DNA of 64,000 nt, taken from the NCBI GenBank assembly GCA_022478985.1, contig JAKSZP010009626.1, positions 1-64,000 of the forward strand, in the 5' to 3' direction. Position 1 is the first letter of the stretch. Every line of letters begins with the position of its first letter. Shown in pieces: positions 45,600 to 56,691 of the stretch. A program made the translations under genes and the position numbers. Below the pieces are notes generated by a model. The model was not told the origin of the DNA. It saw only the letters and a list, made by a program, of their open reading frames with translations, and searched no databases. The DNA comes from Massospora cicadina (taxonomy: Eukaryota; Entomophthoromycota; Entomophthoromycetes; Entomophthorales; Entomophthoraceae).

Positions 45600-45745
45600 C
45601 TTTCTATTTTTTCACCCAAACTGGGTCCTGAATACTTAAGCCTGCCAGTTTTCTATTATTCAGAGGTCCTTTTTTCGGACTTGACATAATCATCAGGACA
45701 TGACCAACTTAATGGTTTATTGGTCCTTTGGGAACTCTTTTACTT
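45600..45745 (-). repeat. Hairpin-repeat block in B2
   Basis: Diverged units related to the B1 block (for example ttcagaggtcctttttt and catgaccaacttaatggttt) between the end of the antisense ORF and the end of integrase. Confidence 0.45.
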
Positions 45746-45749
45746 TTTT

Positions 45750-46965
45750 CATTGATCCATTGCTTCATATACTTAGTGTGGACTCATTTACAACTCTTCT
45801 ATCCAAGAGATTCTTGATGGAGTAGGCATCAGTTGCCATCTTGGCGATCACTTCAAACGGACCTGACCACAATGCATCTATAATGTTTCTTTATCCAAAA
45901 ACCATGCATATCGCAATAGGCAACTCTTTCCCCTTTTTTAATATTCTTTTAAAGCCAGTCATTTCTTGTTGTCTGTCAATTTTGTTTGTATCCTTTTCTT
46001 CAATATTGTATCGAATGCTTGTGATTGCATATCAATCAGGATATTCATCAGTCAGTTCAGGTATTGATCAGTACTCATCCCCAACATAGGTTCCACCACT
46101 GAATATAAAATCAGCAGCAACGCGGCCTTTCTTCCATATAATAACTCAAACGGCGTCTTTCCCATCGCCATATGATGACTAGTATTGTAAGTGAACATCT
46201 TCATACTCAGGTACATTCCACACGTGGAAGTTCTCCCTGCAACTAGCTTCCTCAGCGTCTGTCCAGAGTTCCATTCACCTGTTCTACCAGTCCATTTGTC
46301 TCCAGCTGGTAAGGTACTGACACAACTCCTCTGATCCCCATTATCTCATTTAACCTTGGGATCACATGAGATGTAAAGTTGGTACCATTGTCGCTAAGCA
46401 GGACATGCAGATATTCATGCCAGTATACTACTTGATCCAGGATGAACCTCGCGGTACTGGTAGCATCTACTCTCGTTAGGGCCTTCATCTCAACCCATCT
46501 CATTAGATGGTCGATAGCAACTATAATTTACTTGACACCCCCTGTGCTCATCGTCAGCAGTCCCATCACATAGATGGACACCATGTGCCAGGCAAATTCA
46601 GGGCGGATAAGTCAGTATCCAGCTGTATTCTTATGTGGTTTGTGCAGTTGGCACTCCACACAACAAGCTAAATAATCCACAACATCATAGTTGATAGATT
46701 CCCAGTAATAGTACTGGCAAGTATGGTCAGTTTTTTTCCTCAGGCCTCCATGCCCAATAACCTTGTGAGCTGCTTGTACTATCACTGCTCTTTCTGACAG
46801 TTTTTGGAATAATAATCGCTTCCCATTGATTGTTTTAAATACTTGTCCATCCATGGTCTTAGTGTTTTCCATCACTTACCAAAGCGCACCTTGGATTTCT
46901 TGGGGCTCATCCCCAATTTTTCCTTTGACTATTCTCTGGAATAGCTCATCCACCTGTGGGTATAC
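45750..46965 (-). pseudogene. B2 integrase
   Basis: Zinc-binding domain HKVIGHGG ... CCVECQLHK (46612-46875). In the core, both catalytic residues that could be checked are kept: LLSDNGTNFTSHVIP and TNGLVEQVNGTL (46252-46503). Frame breaks separate these parts and the C-terminal region to 45750. Element C interrupts pol just upstream of the integrase zinc domain, at 46966. Confidence 0.82.
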
Positions 46966-47444
46966 TGTTAATTCTTGGCGTCTAGGCTCGATTCCGCCAA
47001 GTTGGTTTTGCACAGGGTATGAGCCACTGAGCAAACAAATTGAATGATATGAGGATTGCCAATTTCTTAATAAAACTCAATAAAATATATATGGAGCTAT
47101 TGCTCTTATTTCTACCTTTATTTTAATACAAATTGTAGACTTCTCTGCGCTCCATTTTCCTTGTGAAAAGACTATCCCCTTTAATCTTCCATGAGACTCT
47201 TTATACCTCAGTTCCCCAGCCGGATGCATCCTCAGCTTGGTAATCTTCTATTCTTCTTCCTTTTTTTAATTAATCTAGTTCATATTGAATCTTGGCATAA
47301 ATCTTCTTTATTTGCCAAATGTCCTCATTTCACTCGATTATAATTCATGTATTCCTTTTTTTATAAATCTTGAGACTCATCTTAATCACCCTCTGATCCA
47401 CCAATATGGGTAGTTTATTGTCCAGTCATATCAACTTCCTGACA
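46966..47444 (-). repeat. Element C 3' LTR
   Basis: 479 bp, same length as its partner at 53837-54315 and nearly the same sequence apart from scattered differences. Confidence 0.9.
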
Positions 47445-47479
47445 TTACCCGCCTTTGACTGGACAATAGGCTCTTACTG

Positions 47480-48480
47480 TTTATATGATCAAAGAAACTT
47501 TGCGTGGACTCAGTTGATAATCTAACCCCCAGCAGGTTTCTTAACTGTGTAAGCATCCATGCCAGTCTTCTTGATAATCTTGAATGGGCTGACCCAAATG
47601 TCGGAGAGCTTTATTTTTCATCCAAATCCATGCTGGCCGTGGAATAAAACATAGTTCCCCACAGCAAACAACAGAAGTCCACTCCGGCGCTTCTGGTCAG
47701 CTGATTGGTTGCAAATCTTCTTAGCCAAACTGGTGGAGTAGGATTCCATTTGCAACTTGATCAATGTATCTGTGAGTTGTTTCAGATATTGCTGAGGATT
47801 CACACCACCAGTGTCCTCTACATACGAATATAGCAAGGCAGGCAGAGCTGGATGTTGACCATACAGCAGTTGAAATGGACTCTTACCAATGGAAGAATGA
47901 TAGCTGATATTATAAGCAAACACAGCAGTAGTTAGAAGAGCACTCCATTCTGAGGGCCAATCTGTTATCAGTTTGCGGAGTATGTTCACTAGGGTTCCAT
48001 TGACTCGCTCCAACATCCCATTTGATTCCAGATGATAGGGGGTGGTCAAAACCCCTCAAATCGCCATCAACTTATTTAACTTTGGAAGGATATGCGAAGT
48101 GAAGTTGGTCCCATTGTCCATCAGAATGAGCTGCAGGCAGCCATGCCACTGTATAACACATTCCATAATAAACTTGGAAGTGATGACCGCTCCCAAGTCG
48201 CTAATAGCCCTGGCCTCCACCCATCGGGTCAAATGATTGATGGCAACAATTATATACTTGGATCAATTGGCACAAGTCGTCAGAGGCCCCACTACATCAA
48301 TGGAAATGGTGTGCCATGTGAACTGGGGTTTCACTAGTTGGTAGGTGGTTTTCTTGCGGAAAGGCTTTTCCACTTGACACTGATGGCAACAACTAACAGT
48401 TTCTAATATGTCATAATGCATGCTTTCCCAGAAGTATTGGGGTCACAAACTCTAGCATCTTCTGCAATCCTCCATGTCCA
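47480..48480 (-). pseudogene. Element C integrase
   Basis: Core with LILMDNGTNFTSHILPKLNK and SNGMLERVNGTL, so the second Asp and the Glu are kept. The C-terminal part from 48049 is a continuous 143-residue frame (WSALLTTAVFAYNISYHSSI, FQLLYGQHPALPALLY). A TGA separates core and tail. No chromodomain is seen before the LTR at 47444. Confidence 0.82.
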
Positions 48481-48769
48481 ACAGCCCGATGAGCATCCAT
48501 AATTATCAAGGGTCTATCTGAAGGCTTATAAATTCAATGTCAATTCTCAGATCCACTTGTATAGTTCTTCCCCTCATATGAAAGTATTCTCCCTGAGTCC
48601 ATCTAACACCTTTATCACCTGTAACGGCTCATCTTGATATCTGTTCGCCACCATCTTTTCATACATTATATCAGCTAGATCCGCCAAGATAGCAACCATG
48701 GCAATTGAGAAAGACAATCCACGTTTTGTGTTTTGCGCTAGGTCAATGTAAAATCTTGAAATCATATGC

Positions 48770-50000
48770 TTGCAGCTTCAGAGCCCAACATGCAATCCAT
48801 CCTTCCGGTTCATGAAAATTCTGTAGTCAGTGCAAGGAAGCGTGATCTGTCACTACTTGAATTCTTACCCCATGCAAATATACCCAAAACTGTTTGTAAG
48901 CATAGATCACTGCTAAACACTCCCACTCAGTTATGGTGTAGTTTTGTTCATGACAGTTCAAGCTTCAACTGCAGAATGCAACAGGATGTTCCACGCTGTC
49001 ATCATCCTTCTGGGATAATACAACCCAATAGCAGCGAGGGATGCATTCATTAGGACTATAAACTGTTTGTCTAAGTTGGAGTATTGCAAAATGGGTGCAC
49101 TTGCTAACGCGGTACACAATATATTGATAGCGTTATGGCATCATTCCGTCCAATCAAAAGAAGTGGTTTTCTTTAATAACTCAAAAAGTGGGGCCCTGAT
49201 GCAGCTGAAATTGGGAATGAACTGTCAGGAATACCAAACCATCCCTAGAAACACCTAAATGTCCTGCTTATTTCCTGGCCAAGTCATCTTGCCTATTGCT
49301 TCCACTTTAGCCAGCTGTGGTTTAAGCCCATTTGAATCCATGACAAAACTGAGGTATTACAATTGCTCTTTAAAGAAATGGTACTTTTAAGGCTTAATTT
49401 TGATAATAGCAGCAGCGAGGCACTGAAACACTTGCTCCAAGTGGGCCAGGTGCTCTGTAAACGTCCGCAAAAACACATTGATGTAGTCAAGGTAAACTAA
49501 GATGCAGGACAGCTTTAAATCACCTAAAATCGTATCCATAGCTCGCTGGAATGTATCTGGAGTGTTACACAACCCTTGCAGCATGCGCATCAGCTGGAAC
49601 AACCCTCTCGAGGTGATGATCGCACATTTCTCCCATTACATTAACGGCAATTCGATCTGCCAGTACCCCAAGATCAGATCCATGGTGGAAAAATAGTTCA
49701 CCCCACCCAATTGGTCTAATGCATCATCAATCCGTGGAAGAGGGCAGGAATCCTTCTTTGTTACGTTATTGAATTTACAATAGTCAATAACCACCTGATT
49801 TGAGCCATCCTTTTTCTTTACAATGAGCACAGGTGATGCCCAGGGGCTGTTTGATGGCTCTAGCATCCCTTGCTCGATAAGCTTATCCACCTCGTCAGAG
49901 ACAACCGCTTACACCACTTCTGAACATCTAATAGGTCGCGATTGAATGGGAGGGTGATCTCCCATATCTATCCAATGTACCACCCCTTGAGCGCACCCCA
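48770..50000 (-). pseudogene. Element C reverse transcriptase and RNase H
   Basis: RT motifs: LIEQGMLEPSNSPWASPVLI, VVIDYCKFNNVTKKDSCPLP and FQLMRMLQGLCNTPDTFQ. The active site reads LVYLDYINVF, where B2 has YLDD, so one catalytic aspartate is replaced by tyrosine. RNase H sequence follows at about 48770-49100. Stops break the frame near 49635. Inactive. Confidence 0.82.
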
Positions 50001-50459
50001 GGTCATGATCATTATTTGCGAAAATATCCCAGTAATTTTCAAATAATGCCATCACTTATCTTGCTGATCCACAAATAATCCCATGAGTGCTTCCTGCGGA
50101 ACCACGGTCAGTACGCTGAATGAGGAGCGAGCCAATAGTCTGATATCCTCCCATGAGCCAAAATCATGAATATGACGAACTTCCTCTATAGGGACTAAGT
50201 GTAGGTAAGCCACCACTTGGTGCCGCCGGATTATTATTGCCTTCTTCTGTAGGTTGATATCAGCACTTTCACCTCCCCATTCACAGGTAGCAGTAACCCT
50301 GGAGCCACATGTGGTTTATATCATGAGTGCTGGTGAGGCGCCATAATTTCCATAAAGCCCCTTAGGGACATCGATTTCAAGCCCAGTCCCTACTATGCTA
50401 TGGTGTCCAGACTTTAGACTTAAAGCGCGCGTTGCCTGAAGTGGGATTCCTTTGTACTC

Positions 50460-50960
50460 AAATATCTGGTTAGGGAGGATACTGGTCCGCTGACTCAGTC
50501 ACCGGTAATGAACAGGAATAACTCCGTTGCTGTATGCTAGGTTGATCTGACCAGCGTGGACTGGATCCGTTGGGATGCCACCAGAGGAAAAATATATGGG
50601 AATCTGTTGGCCAAACATAGTAAGAGTTTCTTCCACCATATTTATCACAACGCCAAATCTCCATATAAAAGCCATGCCAATTAACATATTGTAGTGGTTA
50701 TTTGGCAAGACCACCGCTGGAGCGGGCACCTGAACTGACCCAAATCATATAGGCAACGCGCTATATGCTCCTTCTGACACAGTGCTGTGTGTTCCCGCAG
50801 TCCCATATACTACTTGATAGTCCACATCCAGTTTCAACATAAGTTTAGCCACTAACTGGGTGGAGACTATGTTCACAGGTGCTCCCATGTCTATGATAGT
50901 GAGGATTTTAGTGTTTTAAACAGTAATGTCAAAATAAGTACATCCTGAGTAAGAAGAACC
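50460..50960 (-). pseudogene. Element C protease
   Basis: Retropepsin remnant. The catalytic motif reads IDMGAPVNIV, where the family has D-S/T-G, so the residue after the Asp is changed. The flap and C-terminal parts (VPAPAVVLPNNHYNMLIGMA) align with the B2 protease (VVSAPAIVLANQNYDILIIT). A stop separates the two halves. Confidence 0.7.
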
Positions 50961-51379
50961 ATCAGAGTCTATTACTTGTCATTCAAGGGCTTTATGTTAC
51001 TCAAAAAGGAAGAAATGCCCTTTCTGACCTGAGGATACTCACTAGTAATTTGTTCCACTGGAAAGGCTACACTAACCCCTACTAAAGAGGTGACGTTCAG
51101 CGAGAGATCCATGTTGCTGTTGCCAGTCTGTTCCAGGACCTGCCATGCATATGGCTTCTGCATGTCTTGGCGGAACTCAGGCCAATGGGATGAACTTTTA
51201 CTCTCAGACGTGGAAGCAGGGGTATCCAACAAAAGCTGCTGGTATAATAAATCATCTGTTTGAGGTTTGGCTTCTACCTAAAAAGATGTTTGGCAATTGT
51301 TAAGGACAAGTGAATTGGGCTTAGCGGAGATATAGTGTCCTGTCTCTACTCCACTCGAGCTTTTCCCTGCTTGATTATC

Positions 51380-53760
51380 TTATTTGGAATTGCGTACACT
51401 TGTGGTTTGATAGGGCAATTAGCTGCATAATGCCCTCTTTGTCTGCACTGGAAGTAAGTGTTCATAAAAGGTGCACTTATATAGTTTGGGCCAGAAGGAC
51501 CAGGTCAAAAATTGCTGGAAAGGTTTCAAGGTTGCGGTCAAACTGGTGAAGCATACATGGACTGGAAAGGGTCTACTGACTCATATGAGGGACAAATACA
51601 TTCCAGCGGCTGATAACCCAGTCGCTGCGGCCTATATTCAGAAAGGGATGGAGCGGGAGCAACGTAGATTTTTTGGGCTACGTTGGGGGCGCTGTTTGTG
51701 ACGGAGAGTTGACGTAAGGTGTTCACAATTTGAATAAGTCCGGTATCCCCATCCAACACATGAGACATAGCATTATATAGTTCCTGATATGGTTTGACCA
51801 CTGCTGTCATCGCTATACCTACATCTTCAGTGGTCAAAATATTAACCCAAGTAGAACATGTGCTTCCACCAAAAACTGCTCAGCAAATTCCAACAGGGTC
51901 TCATTTTGGTAAAACTGTATAGTCATAAATTTGGCTTTTCATTGAGACATCTTGTTAGCGCCCCCAAACAGCTGGATAATAACTGATTTTACTTGTGCGT
52001 AATACACTGAGCTATTTGGAAGATATCAGGCCACTTGATAAGCGCTTCCCACATCTAAAGTGGACAGCAACAACTTTACTTTTTGTTGATTGGTAGCCCC
52101 TTCCACAGCAAATTTGAAACGTTTAAAGTAACCATGTAGGTTCCCGTTATGACTGAAAGGAGGTAATTTTTTGATACAAATGAATTTGCTTTGCTCTAGG
52201 TTCCTGCTGCAAGGGGCAGGCGAATTGTTGTTGGAGCAACTATGAGAACCATTACTTGGTGCGTTATCATACAGCTGGCTGGATGAACTTGAACTTGTTG
52301 AAAAGGAATCAGGAGAAGTGGTGTCATGCGAGGGGTCCACTGTACCACCCAATGGATATTCATTTGCTGATCCATAACATTCTTCCCCCAAGTCACCACT
52401 AACTGCACCATTCCCCCGGCTCCAGGGCGCTCCACGAACTGTTCATTGATCAACTGCTCCACTTTAACCAAATAACATCTACATCGCCCCTCCTGAAATT
52501 CCTGTTGCAGCGTTTCATACTGTTGTTGTAATTTCTGGTGAACTCCCCTTTCCTCATTCAGTTGCTGTTCCACAGCTTGTACTTGTGAAAGAACTTCTTC
52601 AATTATATTCTGCAGGCGGGTTTGATGTCTACTTGCAGTTTCCACTTGTTGATTGGTGAATTTGATTTGGTTAACAAGGTAAGATTGTGCTATAGTAATT
52701 CATCGTTGTCCCGTTGAAGAGTATCAAGGCGCCCTTGCATGTCTGCATACTCTCTTGTCTCACCAATTGGAAGAGGGAAGGCTTGTTGGCGCTCAGCCTG
52801 ACTTACAACTTCCCAGTTGTGTAACTAGACAAATAAGCTGGAGATACTTGGGAGATGTTGACTGAAGGATAAGCGCGTTATCTGTCATTTGCTGAGTATT
52901 CCATTTGATATGAAGTTGGTTTACTCCAGTTGATAGAGAGCCGACTTGGGTCGCCACTTGTTCCAACAGGGTCATTTTTTCCTTGAGCTTGGCAATTATG
53001 GCTTCATTAGCTTCCGCTTATTTGGCTATCTCCATTATAAAACATTTGGTATTATTCCCCAAAGTTGTTACATCCTGAATCCATTCCGCCAATAGGTCAT
53101 GCTGATCCAGCAGTTCCCTTATTACTCGAGGTAATACTGAATTTAACTGTAATACCAGAATTTCCAATTGACGGCGGACATCCCCAACACAATGATCCAT
53201 CTATACCAGTGCCCCTTGTATTTCTGAAAACAAACGATCAAGGCAGTTGAGCAGAAGGTGGGTATTGTGCTGCTATGCTTATGCAAACCTTAATACATCT
53301 CCAATTTCAATATTATGACAAGCCAGCATATGCAGTAGCTGGCGAATCAAAGGTTGTACATAAGCGACTAAATATTCCTCAATTCCATGGGCACTGAGGC
53401 GGCGAGCTAACCCCATAGTAGTCACGTCCAAATAAGACATGTACAGCAAGTATCAATTTTCTTGATCGCGTTGGTTATAAGATAAACTCAGGGCATTTTC
53501 CCCAGTCTCATCCTTGTATAGATGATACCCGCGCATCAGCCATTCCATAAATATTTCTCAGTTGTTGAGGAGTCACATTTGTGGAGCGTCCTTGTTGGTT
53601 GGTCATCAGCTCTGGGCAATTCTCAAATTGCAAATTAATCATAACTTCTCCATCCCCTGGTTTGGTAACAGTGAATAATGTTGGTTCAGGGTTAGGAGCC
53701 TCCTGGGCTTCTTCAGCATACCGCACTCAGAATATGATTAAGTTGTGTCAGAAAAAATGA
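51380..53760 (-). pseudogene. Element C gag
   Basis: Minus-strand Gag spread over several frames. A glutamine-rich coiled coil is encoded at 52450-52645 (LSQVQAVEQQLNEERGVHQK). A capsid-like stretch is at 52030-52200 (LPPFSHNGNLHGYFKRFKFA). A CCHC zinc knuckle of the form CRQRGHYAANC, preceded by YFQ, lies near 51415-51450. Gag would package element RNA. Stops and frame shifts are frequent. Confidence 0.72.
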
Positions 53761-53836
53761 GGACCTATCATTGTGAATAAATTGGCTTTTGTTTCTCCAA
53801 CTACAGTTGCTTAGTGGCCCCTGTAGTGAGCACCAC

Positions 53837-54315
53837 TGTTAATTCTTGGCATCTGGGCTCAATTCTGCTGAGTTGGTTTTTCACAGGGTATGAGCCACTG
53901 AACAATCAAATCAAACAATATGAGGATCGCCAATTTCTTAATAAAACTCTATAAAATATGTACGGAGCTACTGCCCTTATTTCTACCTTTATTTTAATAT
54001 AAATTGTAGACTTCTCTGCGCTCCCTTTTTCCTTGTGAAAAGACTATCCCCTTTAATCTTCCATGAGACTCTTTATACCTCAGTTCCCCATCTGGATGCA
54101 TACTCAGCTTGGTAATCTTCTATTCTACTTCCTTTTTCAAATTACTCTTGTTTGTATCAAATCTCAGCATATTTCTCCTCAATTCTCCAAATTTCCTCAT
54201 TTTGCTCACTTATAATTCATGTATCCCTTTTTTGTAAATATTGAGGCTCATCTTGATCCCCCTCTGATCCACCAATATGGGTAGCATATCATTCAGTCAT
54301 ATCAACTTCCCGACA
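53837..54315 (-). repeat. Element C 5' LTR
   Basis: 479 bp. On the minus strand it is followed after one base by the PBS TGGTGCTCACTACAGGGG. Confidence 0.9.
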
Positions 54316-55176
54316 TATACCATCTAGACCATTGTCAACTGCAATAAGCCATCCACGTTCTGGTGAGAAGCCTCTGCTCGGTGGACTATCTCATAATCAT
54401 AAGTGGAGCTTAAGTGCCCATTGGGCTATCTTCCTTCTGTCTCTCTTAAATTGTGCAGCCAATGCAGCAAAAAGTGGTCCAATACCACCTTAAAATGCAT
54501 CCCATGGATGCACACCCAAAACTGCTTACATGTGAAAATGACCGCAATGTATTCCCACTCAGTCATGGTGTAGTTCCTCTCAGTGGCTGAGAGTGTCCGG
54601 CTCACATATGCCACTTGATGCTCTTCCCAAGTTTGTCTACTTAGCTCAGTATGGCGCCAATTGCCATCAACAAAGTATTGATTTAAATGATAAACTCCCA
54701 ATCAAATTTGGATATTTCAGAATCAGCAAATCTATTAAATACCAGCGTAGCTCATCGAAGGAGTCCTGGGCCTCTTCATTCCATATGAATCCTTTTTTTG
54801 GATCCTTTAATAAATGGAATAATGGCTTGGCTATTTGGGAGAAGTCCCAAATAAATCTTCTGTAATATCTAACCATCCCATGGAACACTTGGATGTCTCA
54901 GACACTCTTTGGTACAGCCATACGTTCTATAGCTGCTATCTTCTGGGTTTGAAGCTGCAATCCACTGAAGTTGATTAAAAATCCCAAGTAGTCCAACTCT
55001 CTCTTAGAGAAGTGGCACTTCCTTGATTTGATCTTCAGGTTAGCCAAGGACAGTCACTTTATTACTTCTTCCAAGTGGTGTAGGTGATCAGTAAACGTCC
55101 TACTGAACACGTTTATATCATCAAGATATACCAGGATGCATGACAACTCCAAGTCACTTAATATTGCATCCATGGC
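54316..55176 (-). pseudogene. B2 RT C-terminus and RNase H
   Basis: Continues B2 pol between element C and the LINE. It has the active site CILVYLDDINVFSRTF (near 55110-55150), the thumb with MVRYYRRFIWDFSQIAKPLF, and RNase H with VAYVSRTLSATERNY and VIFTCKQFWVCIHGMHFK. The catalytic YLDD is intact, but a few stops are present. Confidence 0.82.
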
Positions 55177-55313
55177 AGACAACTTTTCTTTCTCGTTGCA
55201 ATCACTTTTGCAACCTTTAAATTCAAGTCTGAATCTAGTTTGATAATCTCACAGAGGAGATTAGTCTGCGCCCATGTCAGGGAGCAGTTGGGCAAGTAAG
55301 GTAAGAGGAGCAG

Positions 55314-56210
55314 GTGGAAGGCCCGCAGCCTCAAATGTTTGAAAATGCCCTCAGAGAAACTGGCAGAATAGACAAAAATTTTAAAGAACTGGCGGTCACT
55401 ATTTCCATGGAAATCCTCGCATGGCAAGCACGATGCAACCAGTACATCAACATGCCACACTCCCAGCCACTTTCATCGGTGGAATATGGAGTCCACGTGT
55501 TTCTGGACATCCAACAAATGGCTTTATGGGAAAAATTTTGTGAAGATGTGCACACCCTTTTTCCTGACCACAGTGTACGTCGCACCTCACTCCATGTCAC
55601 GCGGTTGGCTGGACCTAGGTTTGAAAACAAAGAGGCAGCAGATGAGGCTGTTGTGGTGCAAGTAGTGGTTGGCCTCCTCAAAGAGCAACGGGTCATTGAA
55701 ACCAAATGCACCAGATGGACGAAATCAAACCAAATTTTCCTCAAGTTTGACTTTTTGCCTACTACAGTAAAATGTGACATTTTGGAACAACACCTGAAAG
55801 ATGGTCTCGCTGTATACAGAAAAATACAATCTTTCGAAATGCAATGCTTCACACTGATGCCACACCTGTGCACTGGCAAAGCCATCACAGTTCTGACCCC
55901 AACCGAGGAGATCACAAAGGACCTAACCCAGATCCTGCACTCCACTTTTATTAATATTGCAGGGCATACCACCCACCCATTCCAGGTGACCGTGGACAGC
56001 GCGCCCCCCATCTGCACCCACTGTGACACGTTTGGCCATAAGGCACACACATGCCCCACCAAGGAAGGCGTCACATTCCAAGAGCACCCCTCAGTGGCCA
56101 TGGCCAGCAGAGAGGCGCACTACAAACCAACCGCAAGCACCAAAGAGGCTTTCCCATGGGGAGCACAAGGCTGCTACCTACTGGTAAAGCCTATCTCCCC
56201 ACAAGAGTAA
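55314..56210 (+). CDS. LINE ORF1 protein, 298 aa, CCHC
   Basis: Uninterrupted frame. The central region (TSLHVTRLAGPRFENKEAAD) resembles the RNA-binding-type fold region of L1-like ORF1 proteins. The C-terminal knuckle CTHCDTFGHKAHTC fits CX2CX4HX4C. The protein is expected to coat LINE RNA. The first LINE copy shows the same protein in decayed form, so the ORF is a genuine family gene. ORF2 starts about 480 bp downstream; sequence rich in Lys/Ala in another frame follows directly, so the original ORF1 may have been longer. Confidence 0.82.
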   Translation: MEGPQPQMFENALRETGRIDKNFKELAVTISMEILAWQARCNQYINMPHSQPLSSVEYGVHVFLDIQQMALWEKFCEDVHTLFPDHSVRRTSLHVTRLAGPRFENKEAADEAVVVQVVVGLLKEQRVIETKCTRWTKSNQIFLKFDFLPTTVKCDILEQHLKDGLAVYRKIQSFEMQCFTLMPHLCTGKAITVLTPTEEITKDLTQILHSTFINIAGHTTHPFQVTVDSAPPICTHCDTFGHKAHTCPTKEGVTFQEHPSVAMASREAHYKPTASTKEAFPWGAQGCYLLVKPISPQE

Positions 56211-56691
56211 GAAGGCCAAGCAGGCCCGCAGGGCCACAGCCAAGGAAGCGGCCAAAGCCACCACTGCTATCCCACACTCCCAACGCCAGGAAGACATTGA
56301 AACCTTTGTGGTGGAAGCAACTCGGGAATCTATCAACCAATCAGATTGGGAAGCCCATGCCAATTGGGCCACTCAATCTGAGGATCTGATGGGGGACTCA
56401 ATCTCACCCAATCGTTGCACCCAAGCTCCGGAGGAAACTGACTTGGGGCCCATCCCAACTGAAATTTTTTTTTGACCTGCTCAATGGTGCACCGAACTTA
56501 TCCGCACCACAAAAAATTCATATGACATTAGGGAAACAAAAAGCGAAGGCTAAAGCCAATGCAACTCTTTCTGCTTAAATTAACAAAAATCCTGATAGCG
56601 TTGCTGCTAACACCCAAGCTGCTGTGAAGGCCCGTGGGGATCTAGAGGAGGCTAGTGGGCCTGAGTGCCCACCCCTCGCACCTAAGGTGCA

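Larger units (their letters stand above)
46966..54315 (-). mobile_element. Ty3/gypsy element C, inserted in B2
   Basis: LTRs 46966-47444 and 53837-54315, both 479 bp, TGTTAATTC...GACA on the plus strand. A perfect TATAC duplication (46961-46965, 54316-54320) flanks it, and the B2 sequence is continuous when C is removed. Minus-strand gag-pol is related to family B and uses the same PBS (53818-53835). The integrase end lies directly next to the 3' LTR with no antisense ORF block. Pol has stops and a damaged RT active site. Confidence 0.93.

Noticed and set aside
55331..56101. 256-residue minus-strand ORF opposite LINE ORF1
   Set aside because: The plus strand has the zinc knuckle and matches the other LINE copy; the minus frame is a mirror of it, and in the first copy only scattered pieces remain.
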